Shown: positions 1 to 5,470 of the stretch, one piece after another
Numbering within the stretch: position 1 is the stretch's first letter
Layout of the letters: every line of letters starts with the position of its first letter
NCBI GenBank assembly: GCA_027592485.1
Contig: JAQCKL010000171.1
Location: 1 to 8,331 of the forward strand
Reading direction: 5' to 3'
Origin: Cyanobacteriota bacterium
GTDB taxonomy: Bacteria; Cyanobacteriota; Cyanobacteriia; Phormidesmidales; Phormidesmidaceae
Length of the DNA stretch: 8,331 nucleotides
Notes under the pieces: model-generated
Database searches by the model: none
The model's input: only the letters and a program-made list of their open reading frames with translations
What the model was told of the DNA's origin: nothing
Program-made: the position numbers and the translations under genes

Positions 1-732
1 TTGACCTTGATCAGGGGCGGGTACGACAATGTAGCCTGCTTCCAAAGACCCTAAAACCCAATTCCGTTCTAGGCCCCACCACCACCAATGGGCACCGGCG
101 TAGGCGCAGATCAGGCTATCTAGCTGGTCTTCTACGGCTTTGAGCTGGGCTCCCCCGGTGGGAATGACCGGTAGCTGCTCAGCCGACAGGGCCAAGGCGG
201 GGGCCAGCGTAGGCAGTGTGGCCAACTGGAGCGATCGCAGTTTACTCAATTCAGCCCGCCGCTGGGCCAGCCGACCCTTTTTATATTTGAGAATGCGGTC
301 GAGGTGGAACAGGTGAATGGTGGCGGGATGGGGAAAGAGCTCAATCTGATAGCGACCAGGCTGTTGGGGTGTCACCGTGGGCGCATGCTGAAAGCCCTGT
401 GCTTCTAAAGCTTGGCTAAATTTCACCAGCCCCTCAGCAAAGGGACGACCCTGGTTAGCGGGGTAGCAACCGGCATCGTATTTGCCAAAGTACTTGTGGG
501 CGAGGCGATCGGGCCAGCGCATGCCAGTGGCATTGGGGATCACCGTGGGGGCATCGATCGCAATCATCGCCGGTTCACCAGGGGGCACCTGGGCATCTAC
601 CCACGCTAGAACCTCAGCTTTCGTATCGAGTCGCCTGAGATCAACTAACGCCAGGGTTTTATCCGTCAAGGCTAAACAGCATAGGCCGCTGGCTCCTGAC
701 TGCCACCCTAAATCAATCCCTAAAAATCGCAT
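1..732 (-). CDS. DUF429 family protein, predicted RNase H-fold nuclease (3' end cut by window edge)
   Basis: An open frame runs from an ATG at 732 leftwards to base 1 without a stop, giving 244 residues, so the C-terminus lies outside the window. The order of motifs matches DUF429 (COG2410-like, predicted RNase H-fold nuclease): FLGIDLGW at residues 3-10, an AIDAP stretch at 58-62, a RWPDRLAHKYFG region at 72-83, ELFPHPATIHLF at 131-142 and EDQLDSLICAY at 201-211. The acidic residues D7, E131 and D205 sit where an RNase H-like site would be expected. The substrate of this family is unknown, so the nuclease role is inferred from fold. The ATG start is supported by the family motif beginning at residue 3, although I see no clear Shine-Dalgarno sequence. 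It lies 77 bp downstream of the 100-residue gene on the same strand, with a long hairpin between them. A HIP1 site lies inside the gene at 231-238. Confidence 0.85.
   Translation of the reverse strand, partial: MRFLGIDLGWQSGASGLCCLALTDKTLALVDLRRLDTKAEVLAWVDAQVPPGEPAMIAIDAPTVIPNATGMRWPDRLAHKYFGKYDAGCYPANQGRPFAEGLVKFSQALEAQGFQHAPTVTPQQPGRYQIELFPHPATIHLFHLDRILKYKKGRLAQRRAELSKLRSLQLATLPTLAPALALSAEQLPVIPTGGAQLKAVEDQLDSLICAYAGAHWWWWGLERNWVLGSLEAGYIVVPAPDQGQ
231..238. repeat. HIP1 palindrome GCGATCGC (one of five)
   Basis: The octamer GCGATCGC is the highly iterated palindrome of many cyanobacterial genomes. Further exact copies are at 1371-1378 (intergenic), 3167-3174 (in the J-domain gene), 6113-6120 (in the cyclotransferase-like gene) and 7509-7516 (in the hydrolase gene). 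They serve here as a marker of cyanobacterial origin and of native, not recently acquired, DNA. Confidence 0.9.
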
Positions 733-745
733 GGGTGTTACGGGT

Positions 746-793
746 TGACCCAGCAACACCAAGGGGCCTCAGCGCCTTAGCGTTGCTGGGTCA
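746..793. repeat. 12-bp perfect inverted repeat (long hairpin) between two minus-strand genes
   Basis: TGACCCAGCAAC at 746-757 is the exact reverse complement of GTTGCTGGGTCA at 782-793. Inside the 24-base loop, AAGGGGC (761-767) can pair with GCGCCTT (772-778) with one mismatch, which would make a long interrupted hairpin. It fills most of the gap between the 100-residue gene (stop at 810) and the DUF429 start (732). No run of T follows on the minus strand, so it is not a classical terminator. It may be an RNA stability or processing element, or one copy of a dispersed repeat. Confidence 0.7.
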
Positions 794-809
794 CTCCAGC
801 TGAGAGGCT

Positions 810-1112
810 TTACTGTTCCTGCATCAGGCGCAGGTAGTTTTGACGCAGTTGAATATGGCTCTCGGTAATGCGCTCAGACAAATGCTTCTCAACCTGGCAT
901 AACTCCTGCCAAAAAGCAGCGGACCGGCGAGAGGCAACATATTCCCGCCAAAGCAACTGCATCATTGCGGCAGTCTCAGGATCCGTCCCACAGAGATCGT
1001 CATAAAGGGCATTGAATGTAGCGTGGGCTTGCTCTTGGGTCTCGACATCCTGGGCCAGCTTGATCGCGCCTTGCAAAGTCTCCGTTGGCCGGGGGGAAAC
1101 GGTGTTTGTCAT
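810..1112 (-). CDS. Hypothetical 100-residue helical protein
   Basis: A complete frame of 100 residues runs from an ATG at 1112. I do not recognise the family. The composition looks like a real soluble protein. The first ten residues are Thr/Pro-rich, and the rest is predicted helical with many Glu, Gln, Leu and Arg residues and no transmembrane segment or signal peptide. A stretch rich in aromatic and charged residues (MMQLLWREYVASRRSAAFW, about 50-68) is followed by a likely coiled helix up to the C-terminal LRLMQEQ. It has a single Cys at 41 and another at 72. It is followed by DUF429 on the same strand after 77 bp. No good Shine-Dalgarno sequence precedes the ATG, so the start is less certain than the frame. 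Cytoplasmic location is inferred. Confidence 0.7.
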   Translation of the reverse strand: MTNTVSPRPTETLQGAIKLAQDVETQEQAHATFNALYDDLCGTDPETAAMMQLLWREYVASRRSAAFWQELCQVEKHLSERITESHIQLRQNYLRLMQEQ

Positions 1113-1147
1113 AGTGGGGCTTGTTTAACTCGCAACAACAGCAGAAT

Positions 1148-1190
1148 GAAAAAGGGCCTAAAATCGCCCAGTTGTTTTTATGAAGGCCCT
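1148..1190 (-). terminator. Terminator- or attenuator-like hairpin in the leader of the 100-residue gene
   Basis: Reading the minus strand, AGGGCCT (1190-1184) pairs with AGGCCCT (1159-1153), and a run of T follows directly (1153-1149). The 7-bp GC-rich stem followed by a T run resembles an intrinsic terminator, but the 24-base loop is long. It lies about 40 bases upstream of the ATG at 1112 and about 370 bases beyond the HHH stop. It could therefore end transcripts from upstream or act as an attenuator in the leader. Confidence 0.35.
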
Positions 1191-1215
1191 AAGGAACCAG
1201 GGCTCCCTGCTAATT

Positions 1216-1227
1216 TAACATTTGTTA
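1216..1227. promoter_or_regulatory. Short inverted repeat TAACA-TT-TGTTA, candidate operator or promoter element
   Basis: TAACA and TGTTA are separated by two bases in an AT-rich patch about 105 bases upstream of the start at 1112. The sequence is close to, but does not match, the NtcA pattern GTA-N8-TAC. I assign no regulator to it. Confidence 0.25.
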
Positions 1228-1486
1228 CACAATAGAACGTCCGTCAGTAACATCCTGCCAACCCCCTTGACATGGCCGAGCGGGTGTTTTCCGAGAATCG
1301 CTCAGTTACAGATTTGACGACGACTGATCACTACCCCAGGGTATGTCTAGGGTCAGGATTTGCGAGTGAAGCGATCGCAGTCACAATCATAATCCCCAAT
1401 CCCTAGAGAGCTGTTCCCCATGTAGACCGGGTCAAATTACTCCCCAGCCATAACCCCTTGAAACCATCTCAGCCATGTATTTTTTT

Positions 1487-1522
1487 ATACCTGACACCTG
1501 AAAAGGTATTCATTGCCAATAC
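1487..1522 (-). other. Overlapping hairpins after the HHH gene
   Basis: ATACCT (1487-1492) pairs with AGGTAT (1504-1509), and GTATT (1506-1510) pairs with AATAC (1518-1522). The two stems share bases and cannot form together. They begin about 36 bases past the HHH stop codon on the minus strand. A run of seven T at 1480-1486 reads as A on the minus strand, so this is not a normal terminator for that gene. It may be an RNA end-forming or stability element. Confidence 0.3.
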
Positions 1523-1557
1523 AGGTCTCATCCTTAATGCGGCCAAGGTCGATGGGC

Positions 1558-1920
1558 TCAATTCGAACTGTTTGGGTTGGGCAAGGTCGGATCGTAATAA
1601 CAAAATTGCAGGATGGGTGCCAGAGGTTGCAACGTGAGGGCCGTTACACCGAGGGCAATGGCAATATCCTCTAGGCAAAAAAAGGCTTGTCCCTGCTCAG
1701 TCAGATGTACGAGCGAGCGAGCTTGGTGAATCGATAGACCTGGCAGGCGGAGCCAGTCATCCACTGAGGCCCGATTCACATCAATACGAACCCCCAAAGC
1801 CGCCGCAATCCGCACTTCTTCATCAGAGCGAAGGCGGACCCGGGAGTTTTGCTTGAGTCTAGTCGACAAGGGATGCCGCCACCCTTTCCATTGCCCCCAC
1901 CCCAGCGATTTCTTGGTCAT
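1558..1920 (-). CDS. ComEA-like helix-hairpin-helix domain protein
   Basis: This 120-residue protein starts at the ATG at 1920 and ends in TGA at 1558-1560. Residues 47-107 form a helix-hairpin-helix region of the ComEA type, with DVNRASVDDWLRLPGLS (48-64) followed by HQARSLVHL (65-73) and a second, weaker repeat (FCLEDIAIALGV, 81-92). In ComEA this fold binds DNA without sequence preference during uptake. Here there is no signal peptide or membrane anchor, and the N-terminus is basic (RHPLSTRLKQNSRVRLR, 15-31), so DNA binding is likely but a role in transformation is not shown. The frame is open upstream to a TTG at 1941, preceded by GAGGG; I prefer the ATG, with GGGGTG just before it. It follows the TM2-SHOCT gene with a gap of about 22 bases, or one base if the TTG is used, so the two genes probably form an operon. 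Confidence 0.8.
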   Translation of the reverse strand: MTKKSLGWGQWKGWRHPLSTRLKQNSRVRLRSDEEVRIAAALGVRIDVNRASVDDWLRLPGLSIHQARSLVHLTEQGQAFFCLEDIAIALGVTALTLQPLAPILQFCYYDPTLPNPNSSN

Positions 1921-1942
1921 CGTCACCCCGTACCTATCCAAC

Positions 1943-2353
1943 CTAGCCCTCAGCGGGCTCTAATAATTGTCGGCGCTGTTGCTCAAACTCCCACTCCGTA
2001 ATCAAACCATCTTGACGGAGCTGCTCTAAATCTCGAATCGTCGCCGCCACCAATTGGGTCTGTTGGGCCAATGTCATTTGAGGATGGACCGATGGTGCGG
2101 TCGGTGTTAGCCGGTCCCCTGGCCACGGCAACAAATACCATACCCCCTCCAAGGCACAGGCTATCCGGGGAACTTGAGTCCAGTTGAGCAACAAGTAAAT
2201 CACCCCCCACCGGGGATGGCCCAAATAAAATTTATGGAGTCCGGCCAAAGGTAAGGGCAGCGGGTTCAATGCGCCTGCAAAGGCGAGGGCTGCCGCGACT
2301 CGCCGTCTGGTAGTAGTCTGGGTGCCAGCTTGCTGCTCTGCTGCCTGCCTCAT
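1943..2353 (-). CDS. TM2 domain protein with C-terminal SHOCT-like domain
   Basis: This is a 136-residue membrane protein starting at the ATG at 2353. Residues 18-37 form one hydrophobic segment and about 49-75 a second, joined by the TM2 signature turn HKFYLGHPRWG at 40-50. That is the layout of the TM2 family. After a Pro-rich linker, residues 105-132 (TIRDLEQLRQDGLITEWEFEQQRRQLL) match the SHOCT short C-terminal domain pattern, in which the phrase GLITEWEFE is typical. The function of both domains is unknown; SHOCT is often found at the C-terminus of membrane proteins and may mediate oligomerisation. An AGGATGGTGA stretch just upstream could serve as ribosome binding site. It is first in a likely two-gene operon with the HHH protein and is divergent from the J-domain/TPR gene. 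Confidence 0.82.
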   Translation of the reverse strand: MRQAAEQQAGTQTTTRRRVAAALAFAGALNPLPLPLAGLHKFYLGHPRWGVIYLLLNWTQVPRIACALEGVWYLLPWPGDRLTPTAPSVHPQMTLAQQTQLVAATIRDLEQLRQDGLITEWEFEQQRRQLLEPAEG

Positions 2354-2728
2354 TGAATGATCACCATCCTATCGCCGAACACATCGCCATAGATTAGCCT
2401 AGATAGAGAAAAAGCAAATATGATTCCTATAGATGTGAGCGGAGCAGCGGCAAACCGATCATCCGAGCTGTTATCTTCACCTGAAGTAAACAGCGTCAGC
2501 GTTTCCCAAGGCTTTTGCTAAGGTAAATAGTGTAAATAGTGAAATCACTGTATTTTCACTGACTCGCTCCAAGAACATGGCCACCTTTTACGTATATATG
2601 CGGACTTATGTTAGAAAGGGGGAAACTTGAGGCTCTGGGGCAGCCCGACCACTTTTAAGAATTCTGCTGTTTATTCACCCCGAGCTTTACGGTCAACCTA
2701 AACGTCTTCTTGTGCTGAGCTGTTTTGC
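2354..2728. other. 375-bp divergent intergenic region between the TM2-SHOCT and J-TPR genes
   Basis: This region must hold the promoters of both flanking transcripts. On the minus strand TTTGCT and TAATCT with a 16-base spacer, ending about 50 bases before the TM2 start, could be a promoter, but the match is weak. For the plus strand no good -35/-10 pair is visible. Other structure includes CTTCA-CC-TGAAG at 2475-2486 and the tandem and inverted repeat cluster at 2523-2561. I see no protein-coding frame. Confidence 0.5.
2523..2561. repeat. Tandem 9-bp repeat plus inverted CACT/AGTG repeats, candidate operator
   Basis: GTAAATAGT occurs twice back to back (2523-2531 and 2532-2540). The second copy runs into AGTGAAA (2538-2544), which is the reverse complement of TTTCACT (2554-2560) across nine bases. 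The element CACTG appears again at 2546-2550 and 2557-2561. Such spaced direct and inverted copies are typical of a binding site for a dimeric regulator. It sits about 170 bases from each flanking start, so either gene could be controlled. Confidence 0.45.
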
Positions 2729-3652
2729 ATGCCAACTGCTCCCTTTTCTCCCGATTGGACTAAGCGGTACTCTACCGACCCTTATGCGGTCCTTGGGGTT
2801 GCAGTTACTGCTGATGAGCGCCGAATTCTAAAACGATATCGACAGGTTGCTAAGCAGCTTCACCCAGATATCCAGGCCACCCAAGCGGAGGACGGTCGAG
2901 AGTTTGCCAATCAAGTATTGGCCCGGCTGGTCAATCCGGCCTATCAACGTCTGAAGCAAGATAAAGGGCGTGCGGAAACCTTGGCGACCCTGCGGTTTAA
3001 GGTCAGGCGTTTGAGCCGCGAGCAGAAACTATCCGCCCAGGGAGATCTAGCTCAACAACTGCGAGACAGTCCAGAGCCTGAGGTTGATGTCTTCTACGAG
3101 CAAGCCCTCTCAACTTTGTCGGAGGCTCAGTACAGTTCTTTTGAAGCGTTCACTCAGCAGACTGCCGCGATCGCCGAACTCAATCTAATTTATCTGCGGC
3201 GGAAGATGGGGGATCCGGTCATCCGGGAGAAGCGTACCGGCCTAGTCTCCTCTGCCACGGTTCAATCCTCCGTCACAGTCAATGATGACACCCTTTCGGG
3301 GCAGCCGGTCTCAGCCCCTCCGCCCAACTACGCCCAACGGCATATTGATCGGGCCAAAACATATATTGCCAACAAAAAATATATGCAGGCCATTCAAGAA
3401 TTCCGCGATGCGGTGCGTATTGAGCCGAATAACAGCGATTACCACACGATGCTGGGGCAGAGTTACCTGATGAATAAAATGGGCGGCATGGCCAAAGTCC
3501 ATATCCGGCAAGCCTTAAAACTCAATCCCCACAACACCGTCGCCTTGAAATATGCGAAGCACCTGAGCATTGAGCTGACTGATTTAAACGCTAGTAGCTC
3601 CAAACCCAAGAAAAGCGGCGGGCTTTTTGGTCGCTTTGCCAGAAAAAATTAA
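2729..3652 (+). CDS. J-domain protein with C-terminal TPR repeats
   Basis: This is a complete 307-residue protein. Residues 17-80 form a J domain with the invariant HPD at 45-47 between helices II and III (RRILKRYRQVAKQL before it), so it should stimulate the ATPase of a DnaK-type Hsp70. There is no Gly/Phe region or zinc-finger domain, so it is not a canonical DnaJ. Residues 90-170 are helical and unassigned, and 171-200 are a Ser/Val/Pro-rich linker. Residues about 202-235 and 236-269 form two TPR repeats (KKYMQAIQEFRDAVRIEPNN is the clearest). The tail GGLFGRFARKN is basic. TPRs usually bind other proteins, so a client- or membrane-targeting co-chaperone is the best inference. The ATG at 2729 places the J domain near the N-terminus; no strong ribosome binding site precedes it. 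A HIP1 site lies at 3167. DUF1825 follows on the same strand after 161 bp. Confidence 0.88.
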   Translation: MPTAPFSPDWTKRYSTDPYAVLGVAVTADERRILKRYRQVAKQLHPDIQATQAEDGREFANQVLARLVNPAYQRLKQDKGRAETLATLRFKVRRLSREQKLSAQGDLAQQLRDSPEPEVDVFYEQALSTLSEAQYSSFEAFTQQTAAIAELNLIYLRRKMGDPVIREKRTGLVSSATVQSSVTVNDDTLSGQPVSAPPPNYAQRHIDRAKTYIANKKYMQAIQEFRDAVRIEPNNSDYHTMLGQSYLMNKMGGMAKVHIRQALKLNPHNTVALKYAKHLSIELTDLNASSSKPKKSGGLFGRFARKN

Positions 3653-3669
3653 GAGTGAGGATATTTCGC

Positions 3670-3760
3670 CTTCCCTCTAGTTGAACTTATCTCTAATCTA
3701 GAAATAGCCCTTAGACCTCTCGCTTGAGGGAAGATTGGGAGTGAAATCCCTGGCCAGGGA
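3670..3760 (+). other. Structured spacer between the J-TPR and DUF1825 genes
   Basis: CTTCCCTC (3670-3677) is the reverse complement of GAGGGAAG (3726-3733), giving an 8-bp stem with a 48-base loop. Just beyond is the perfect 14-bp palindrome TCCCTGGCCAGGGA (3747-3760). There is no T run, so a classical terminator is not supported. The structures could end or process the upstream transcript, or act in the DUF1825 leader. Confidence 0.4.
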
Positions 3761-3805
3761 AAATCGCTTTCATCTATCCCATTACGCCCTACGCTGATTA
3801 TCACC

Positions 3806-3810
3806 AAGGA
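3806..3810 (+). promoter_or_regulatory. Ribosome binding site of the DUF1825 gene
   Basis: AAGGA ends three bases before the ATG at 3814. This is closer than usual, but it is the only good Shine-Dalgarno match nearby and supports that start. Confidence 0.5.
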
Positions 3811-3813
3811 ATC

Positions 3814-4131
3814 ATGAGCTTTTTTGACTCGGAAATTGTTCAACAGGAAGCAATGAAACTCTTTCAGGATTACCAAAACCTGATGCAGTTGGGGAGCAGT
3901 TATGGCAAGTTTGATCGCGATGGCAAAAAGCTATACATCGACCAGATGGAATCAATCATGGAGCGCTATCGTATTTTCATGAAACGGTTTGAGCTATCAG
4001 AAGACTTCAGTGCTCAAATGACCGTAGAGCAGCTCAAAACCCAGTTAGGACAATTTGGGATTACGCCCCAACAAATGTTTGACCAGATGAATCAGACATT
4101 GGAACGGATGAAAGCAGAAATTGACGCTTAA
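3814..4131 (+). CDS. DUF1825 family protein, conserved in cyanobacteria
   Basis: This 105-residue protein matches DUF1825 over its whole length. It opens with MSFFDSEIVQQEA and continues with a nearly all-helical sequence: EAMKLFQDYQNLMQLGSSYG (13-32), then FDRDGKKLYIDQME (34-47), a RYRIFMKRFELS stretch (52-63), and a C-terminal region TPQQMFDQMNQTLERMKAEID (84-104). It has no membrane segment and no Cys. The family is found in cyanobacteria and has no established function; small size and strong conservation suggest a core cellular role. It follows the J-TPR gene by 161 bp with a structured spacer, so co-transcription is possible but not clear, and it converges on pth. Confidence 0.9.
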   Translation: MSFFDSEIVQQEAMKLFQDYQNLMQLGSSYGKFDRDGKKLYIDQMESIMERYRIFMKRFELSEDFSAQMTVEQLKTQLGQFGITPQQMFDQMNQTLERMKAEIDA

Positions 4132-4140
4132 CCGATCCCG

Positions 4141-4163
4141 CTGATGGCCCGAACCTGATGGCC
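4141..4163. repeat. Tandem CTGATGGCC repeat between convergent gene ends
   Basis: CTGATGGCC occurs at 4141-4149 and again at 4155-4163, a period of 14 bases. It fills the short space between the DUF1825 stop (4131) and the pth stop (4164). No terminator with a T run is seen on either strand here. Confidence 0.6.
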
Positions 4164-4811
4164 TTAGGGGCATCGTTCGCCCTTAGCGTCTACGGTGACG
4201 CCGTTAAATAAACTCATGGCCTTCTCAAGACCCTTGACCAAACTGGCTTCAATCGTCTCCACAGCCAGCTGAATGACCGCATCTACCTGGACCCGTTCAG
4301 TGGGGGTCAGTCGCCCCAGCACATGGGCAACAACAGCGTGATCGCGATTAGCCGTTTTGTCAGCAGCCCCACTCCCCACCCGCAGTCAGGGAAACCGTTG
4401 ACTGCCGAGGTGAGTAATAATGGATTTCATCCCGTTGTGCCCCCCAGCAGATCCCGAAAGCCTTAAGCGCAATCTGCCCAGGGCTAAATCCATATCGTCG
4501 TAGACGACCAGAACAGATTCGGGTGAATACTTATACCACTGCAGAGCCGCCTGCACCGATTGCCCCGAGCGATTCATGTAGGTTTGGGGCTTGAGCAAAA
4601 TAATTTTGTGCCCGTCATTATTTCGACCTTCCCCACAGATGCCCTGAAATTTGCGGTGTTGGCTCAGGGGCATTTGCCACCGAGCGGCCAGCGCATCAAC
4701 GACTTCAAAGCCAACGTTGTGGCGCGTTTTTGCGTATTTCTCCCCAGGATTGCCAAGACCGACAATCAATAAAGGGCTTGAGTTTAATCCTGCAGTCGAA
4801 ACTTGCGTCAC
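4164..4811 (-). pseudogene. pth: Peptidyl-tRNA hydrolase interrupted by an in-frame TGA
   Basis: Pth cleaves the ester bond of peptidyl-tRNA released by stalled ribosomes and is normally essential. The frame from GTG 4811 to TAA 4164 would encode 215 residues, the usual family size. Family motifs are present: VGLGNPG (17-23), TRHNVGF with the catalytic His31 (29-35), MNRSG (79-83), YDDMDLALG (104-112) and GGHNG (123-127). Codon 142, right after SQRFP, is TGA (4388-4386). The same frame then continues as LRVGSG, VLGRLTPTE and a C-terminal helix (ETIEASLVKGLEKAM) typical of the family. Relatives have a basic residue, usually Arg, at the stop position, so one base change (such as CGA to TGA) explains it. 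The first 141 residues hold all catalytic residues but lack a core strand and the C-terminal helices. A TTG at 4838 is an alternative start. The gene follows tatA by about 170 bases. Whether it is dead, read through, or a sequencing error cannot be decided here. Confidence 0.85.
4386..4388 (-). other. In-frame TGA within pth, followed by C
   Basis: On the minus strand the codons read TTT CCC TGA CTG CGG GTG. UGA followed by C is a known leaky termination context in bacteria. The downstream 17 bases are very G-rich (GCGGGTGGGGAGTGGGG). A change of plus-strand base 4388 from G to A would turn CGA (Arg) into TGA. Confidence 0.85.
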
Positions 4812-4850
4812 AACCCTATTAACGCCGTAGGAAAACAATCAGGAATCTGT

Positions 4851-4878
4851 CCAAAGAATCTTTGAGAAGGATCTTTGG
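4851..4878. repeat. Inverted repeat cluster upstream of pth
   Basis: CCAAAGA (4851-4857) pairs with TCTTTGG (4872-4878), and CAAAGA-A-TCTTTG (4852-4864) forms an overlapping near-perfect palindrome. It lies in the tatA-pth spacer, about 40 bases before the preferred pth start. There is no T run, so this may be an RNA-processing or translation-control structure, not a terminator. Confidence 0.45.
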
Positions 4879-4983
4879 GGACGTGATGAACTGAGGTCAG
4901 CCAATCAAAAACAGTGCTTTTGGTCAGATTCAAAACCCATTCAGAGGGTCATCTTCCATGCCAATTACGCTTGGAATGAAGGT

Positions 4984-5346
4984 CTAGCCAGGAATCACTT
5001 CTTCGGAGTCTTTTTCTACAGCAACCGCCTCTGGCTCATTTTCAGCACCCATCTCCGCTGCATCCACAGTCTCAGCAACAGCCTCGCTCTCATCTGCCAC
5101 TTGAGGGGATAATGCCTTGGGTTTAGGCTTCTCAATCGATGCCTTCATCGGCTCAGTAATCGTTTTCTGGATTTCCTCGGCTTCCTTTTTAAACTCAGCT
5201 TCAAAATCCTGCTGAGCTTTCTGAAAGCTTTTTAGGGCTTTAGCCAAACTGCTACCAATCTCCGGTAGCTTTTTGGGACCAAAGACCAATAGCGCTAGCA
5301 CCAAGATTAGGGCCATCTCCGGCAAACCGATGCCAAAAAAATTCAT
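4984..5346 (-). CDS. tatA: Twin-arginine translocase subunit TatA
   Basis: This 120-residue protein has the TatA/TatE layout. A short N-terminus, MNFFGIGLPE, contains the conserved polar Glu at 10. A transmembrane helix covers about 9-22, then the hinge FGPKKLPEIG (22-31), then an amphipathic helix (about 32-62) with many Lys, Gln and Glu residues. An acidic, Ala/Glu-rich tail (about 85-120) is disordered and poorly conserved in the family. TatA oligomers form the pore or membrane-thinning element that exports folded proteins with twin-arginine signals; in cyanobacteria it works in thylakoid and plasma membranes. The ATG at 5346 is supported by GGAGG seven bases upstream. The gene lies between psbH and pth on the same strand, a common cyanobacterial order. 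TatB activity may also reside in such single cyanobacterial proteins. Confidence 0.93.
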   Translation of the reverse strand: MNFFGIGLPEMALILVLALLVFGPKKLPEIGSSLAKALKSFQKAQQDFEAEFKKEAEEIQKTITEPMKASIEKPKPKALSPQVADESEAVAETVDAAEMGAENEPEAVAVEKDSEEVIPG

Positions 5347-5347
5347 A

Positions 5348-5358
5348 GGAGGCCCTCC
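5348..5358 (-). promoter_or_regulatory. tatA ribosome binding site inside a palindrome
   Basis: On the minus strand GGAGGGCCTCC precedes the tatA ATG. The GGAGG is an excellent Shine-Dalgarno sequence, and it is mirrored by CCTCC one base later. Partial self-pairing could mask it, but the one-base centre makes a stable hairpin of all five pairs impossible. Confidence 0.5.
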
Positions 5359-5470
5359 ATATCAATACCCGTGATGAAACTCTATCACTCAAAATTCCCT
5401 TCACCAAACAAGGCTGAGATAGCATGACTACCCCAGCCTCGATTCAACGGAGATAAACCCGACCCAATGA

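Larger units (their letters stand above)
1113..1557. other. 445-bp gap: leader of the 100-residue gene and trailer of the HHH gene
   Basis: Both flanking genes are on the minus strand, so the right part is the 3' trailer of the helix-hairpin-helix gene and the left part is the promoter and leader of the 100-residue gene. It holds a terminator-like hairpin (1153-1190), a small inverted repeat TAACA-TT-TGTTA (1216-1227), a HIP1 site (1371-1378) and overlapping short hairpins (1487-1522). An isolated TTGACA at 1267-1272 on the plus strand has no matching -10 box and no gene downstream. I see no convincing small gene or known RNA in it. Confidence 0.6.

Noticed and set aside
412..748. Two plus-strand open frames of 65 and 88 codons
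   Set aside because: They lie opposite the DUF429 frame, which has clear family motifs, and their products are low-complexity Arg/Gly-rich shadows.
1216..1227. NtcA binding site
   Set aside because: The sequence lacks the full GTA-N8-TAC pattern and no correctly spaced -10 box follows it.
1267..1318. Consensus TTGACA and a TTGACG on the plus strand that might start a small RNA
   Set aside because: Neither has a -10 box at a suitable distance, and no terminator or gene follows in that direction for over a kilobase.
4164..4379. Separate 71-codon gene starting at GTG 4379
   Set aside because: Its product is the C-terminal part of Pth in the same frame as the upstream part, so it is a fragment of one gene interrupted by a stop.
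4386..4388. TGA recoded genome-wide as an amino acid
   Set aside because: The HHH gene (1558-1560) appears to end normally at TGA, and cyanobacteria use the standard bacterial code. Genome-wide reassignment is not supported.
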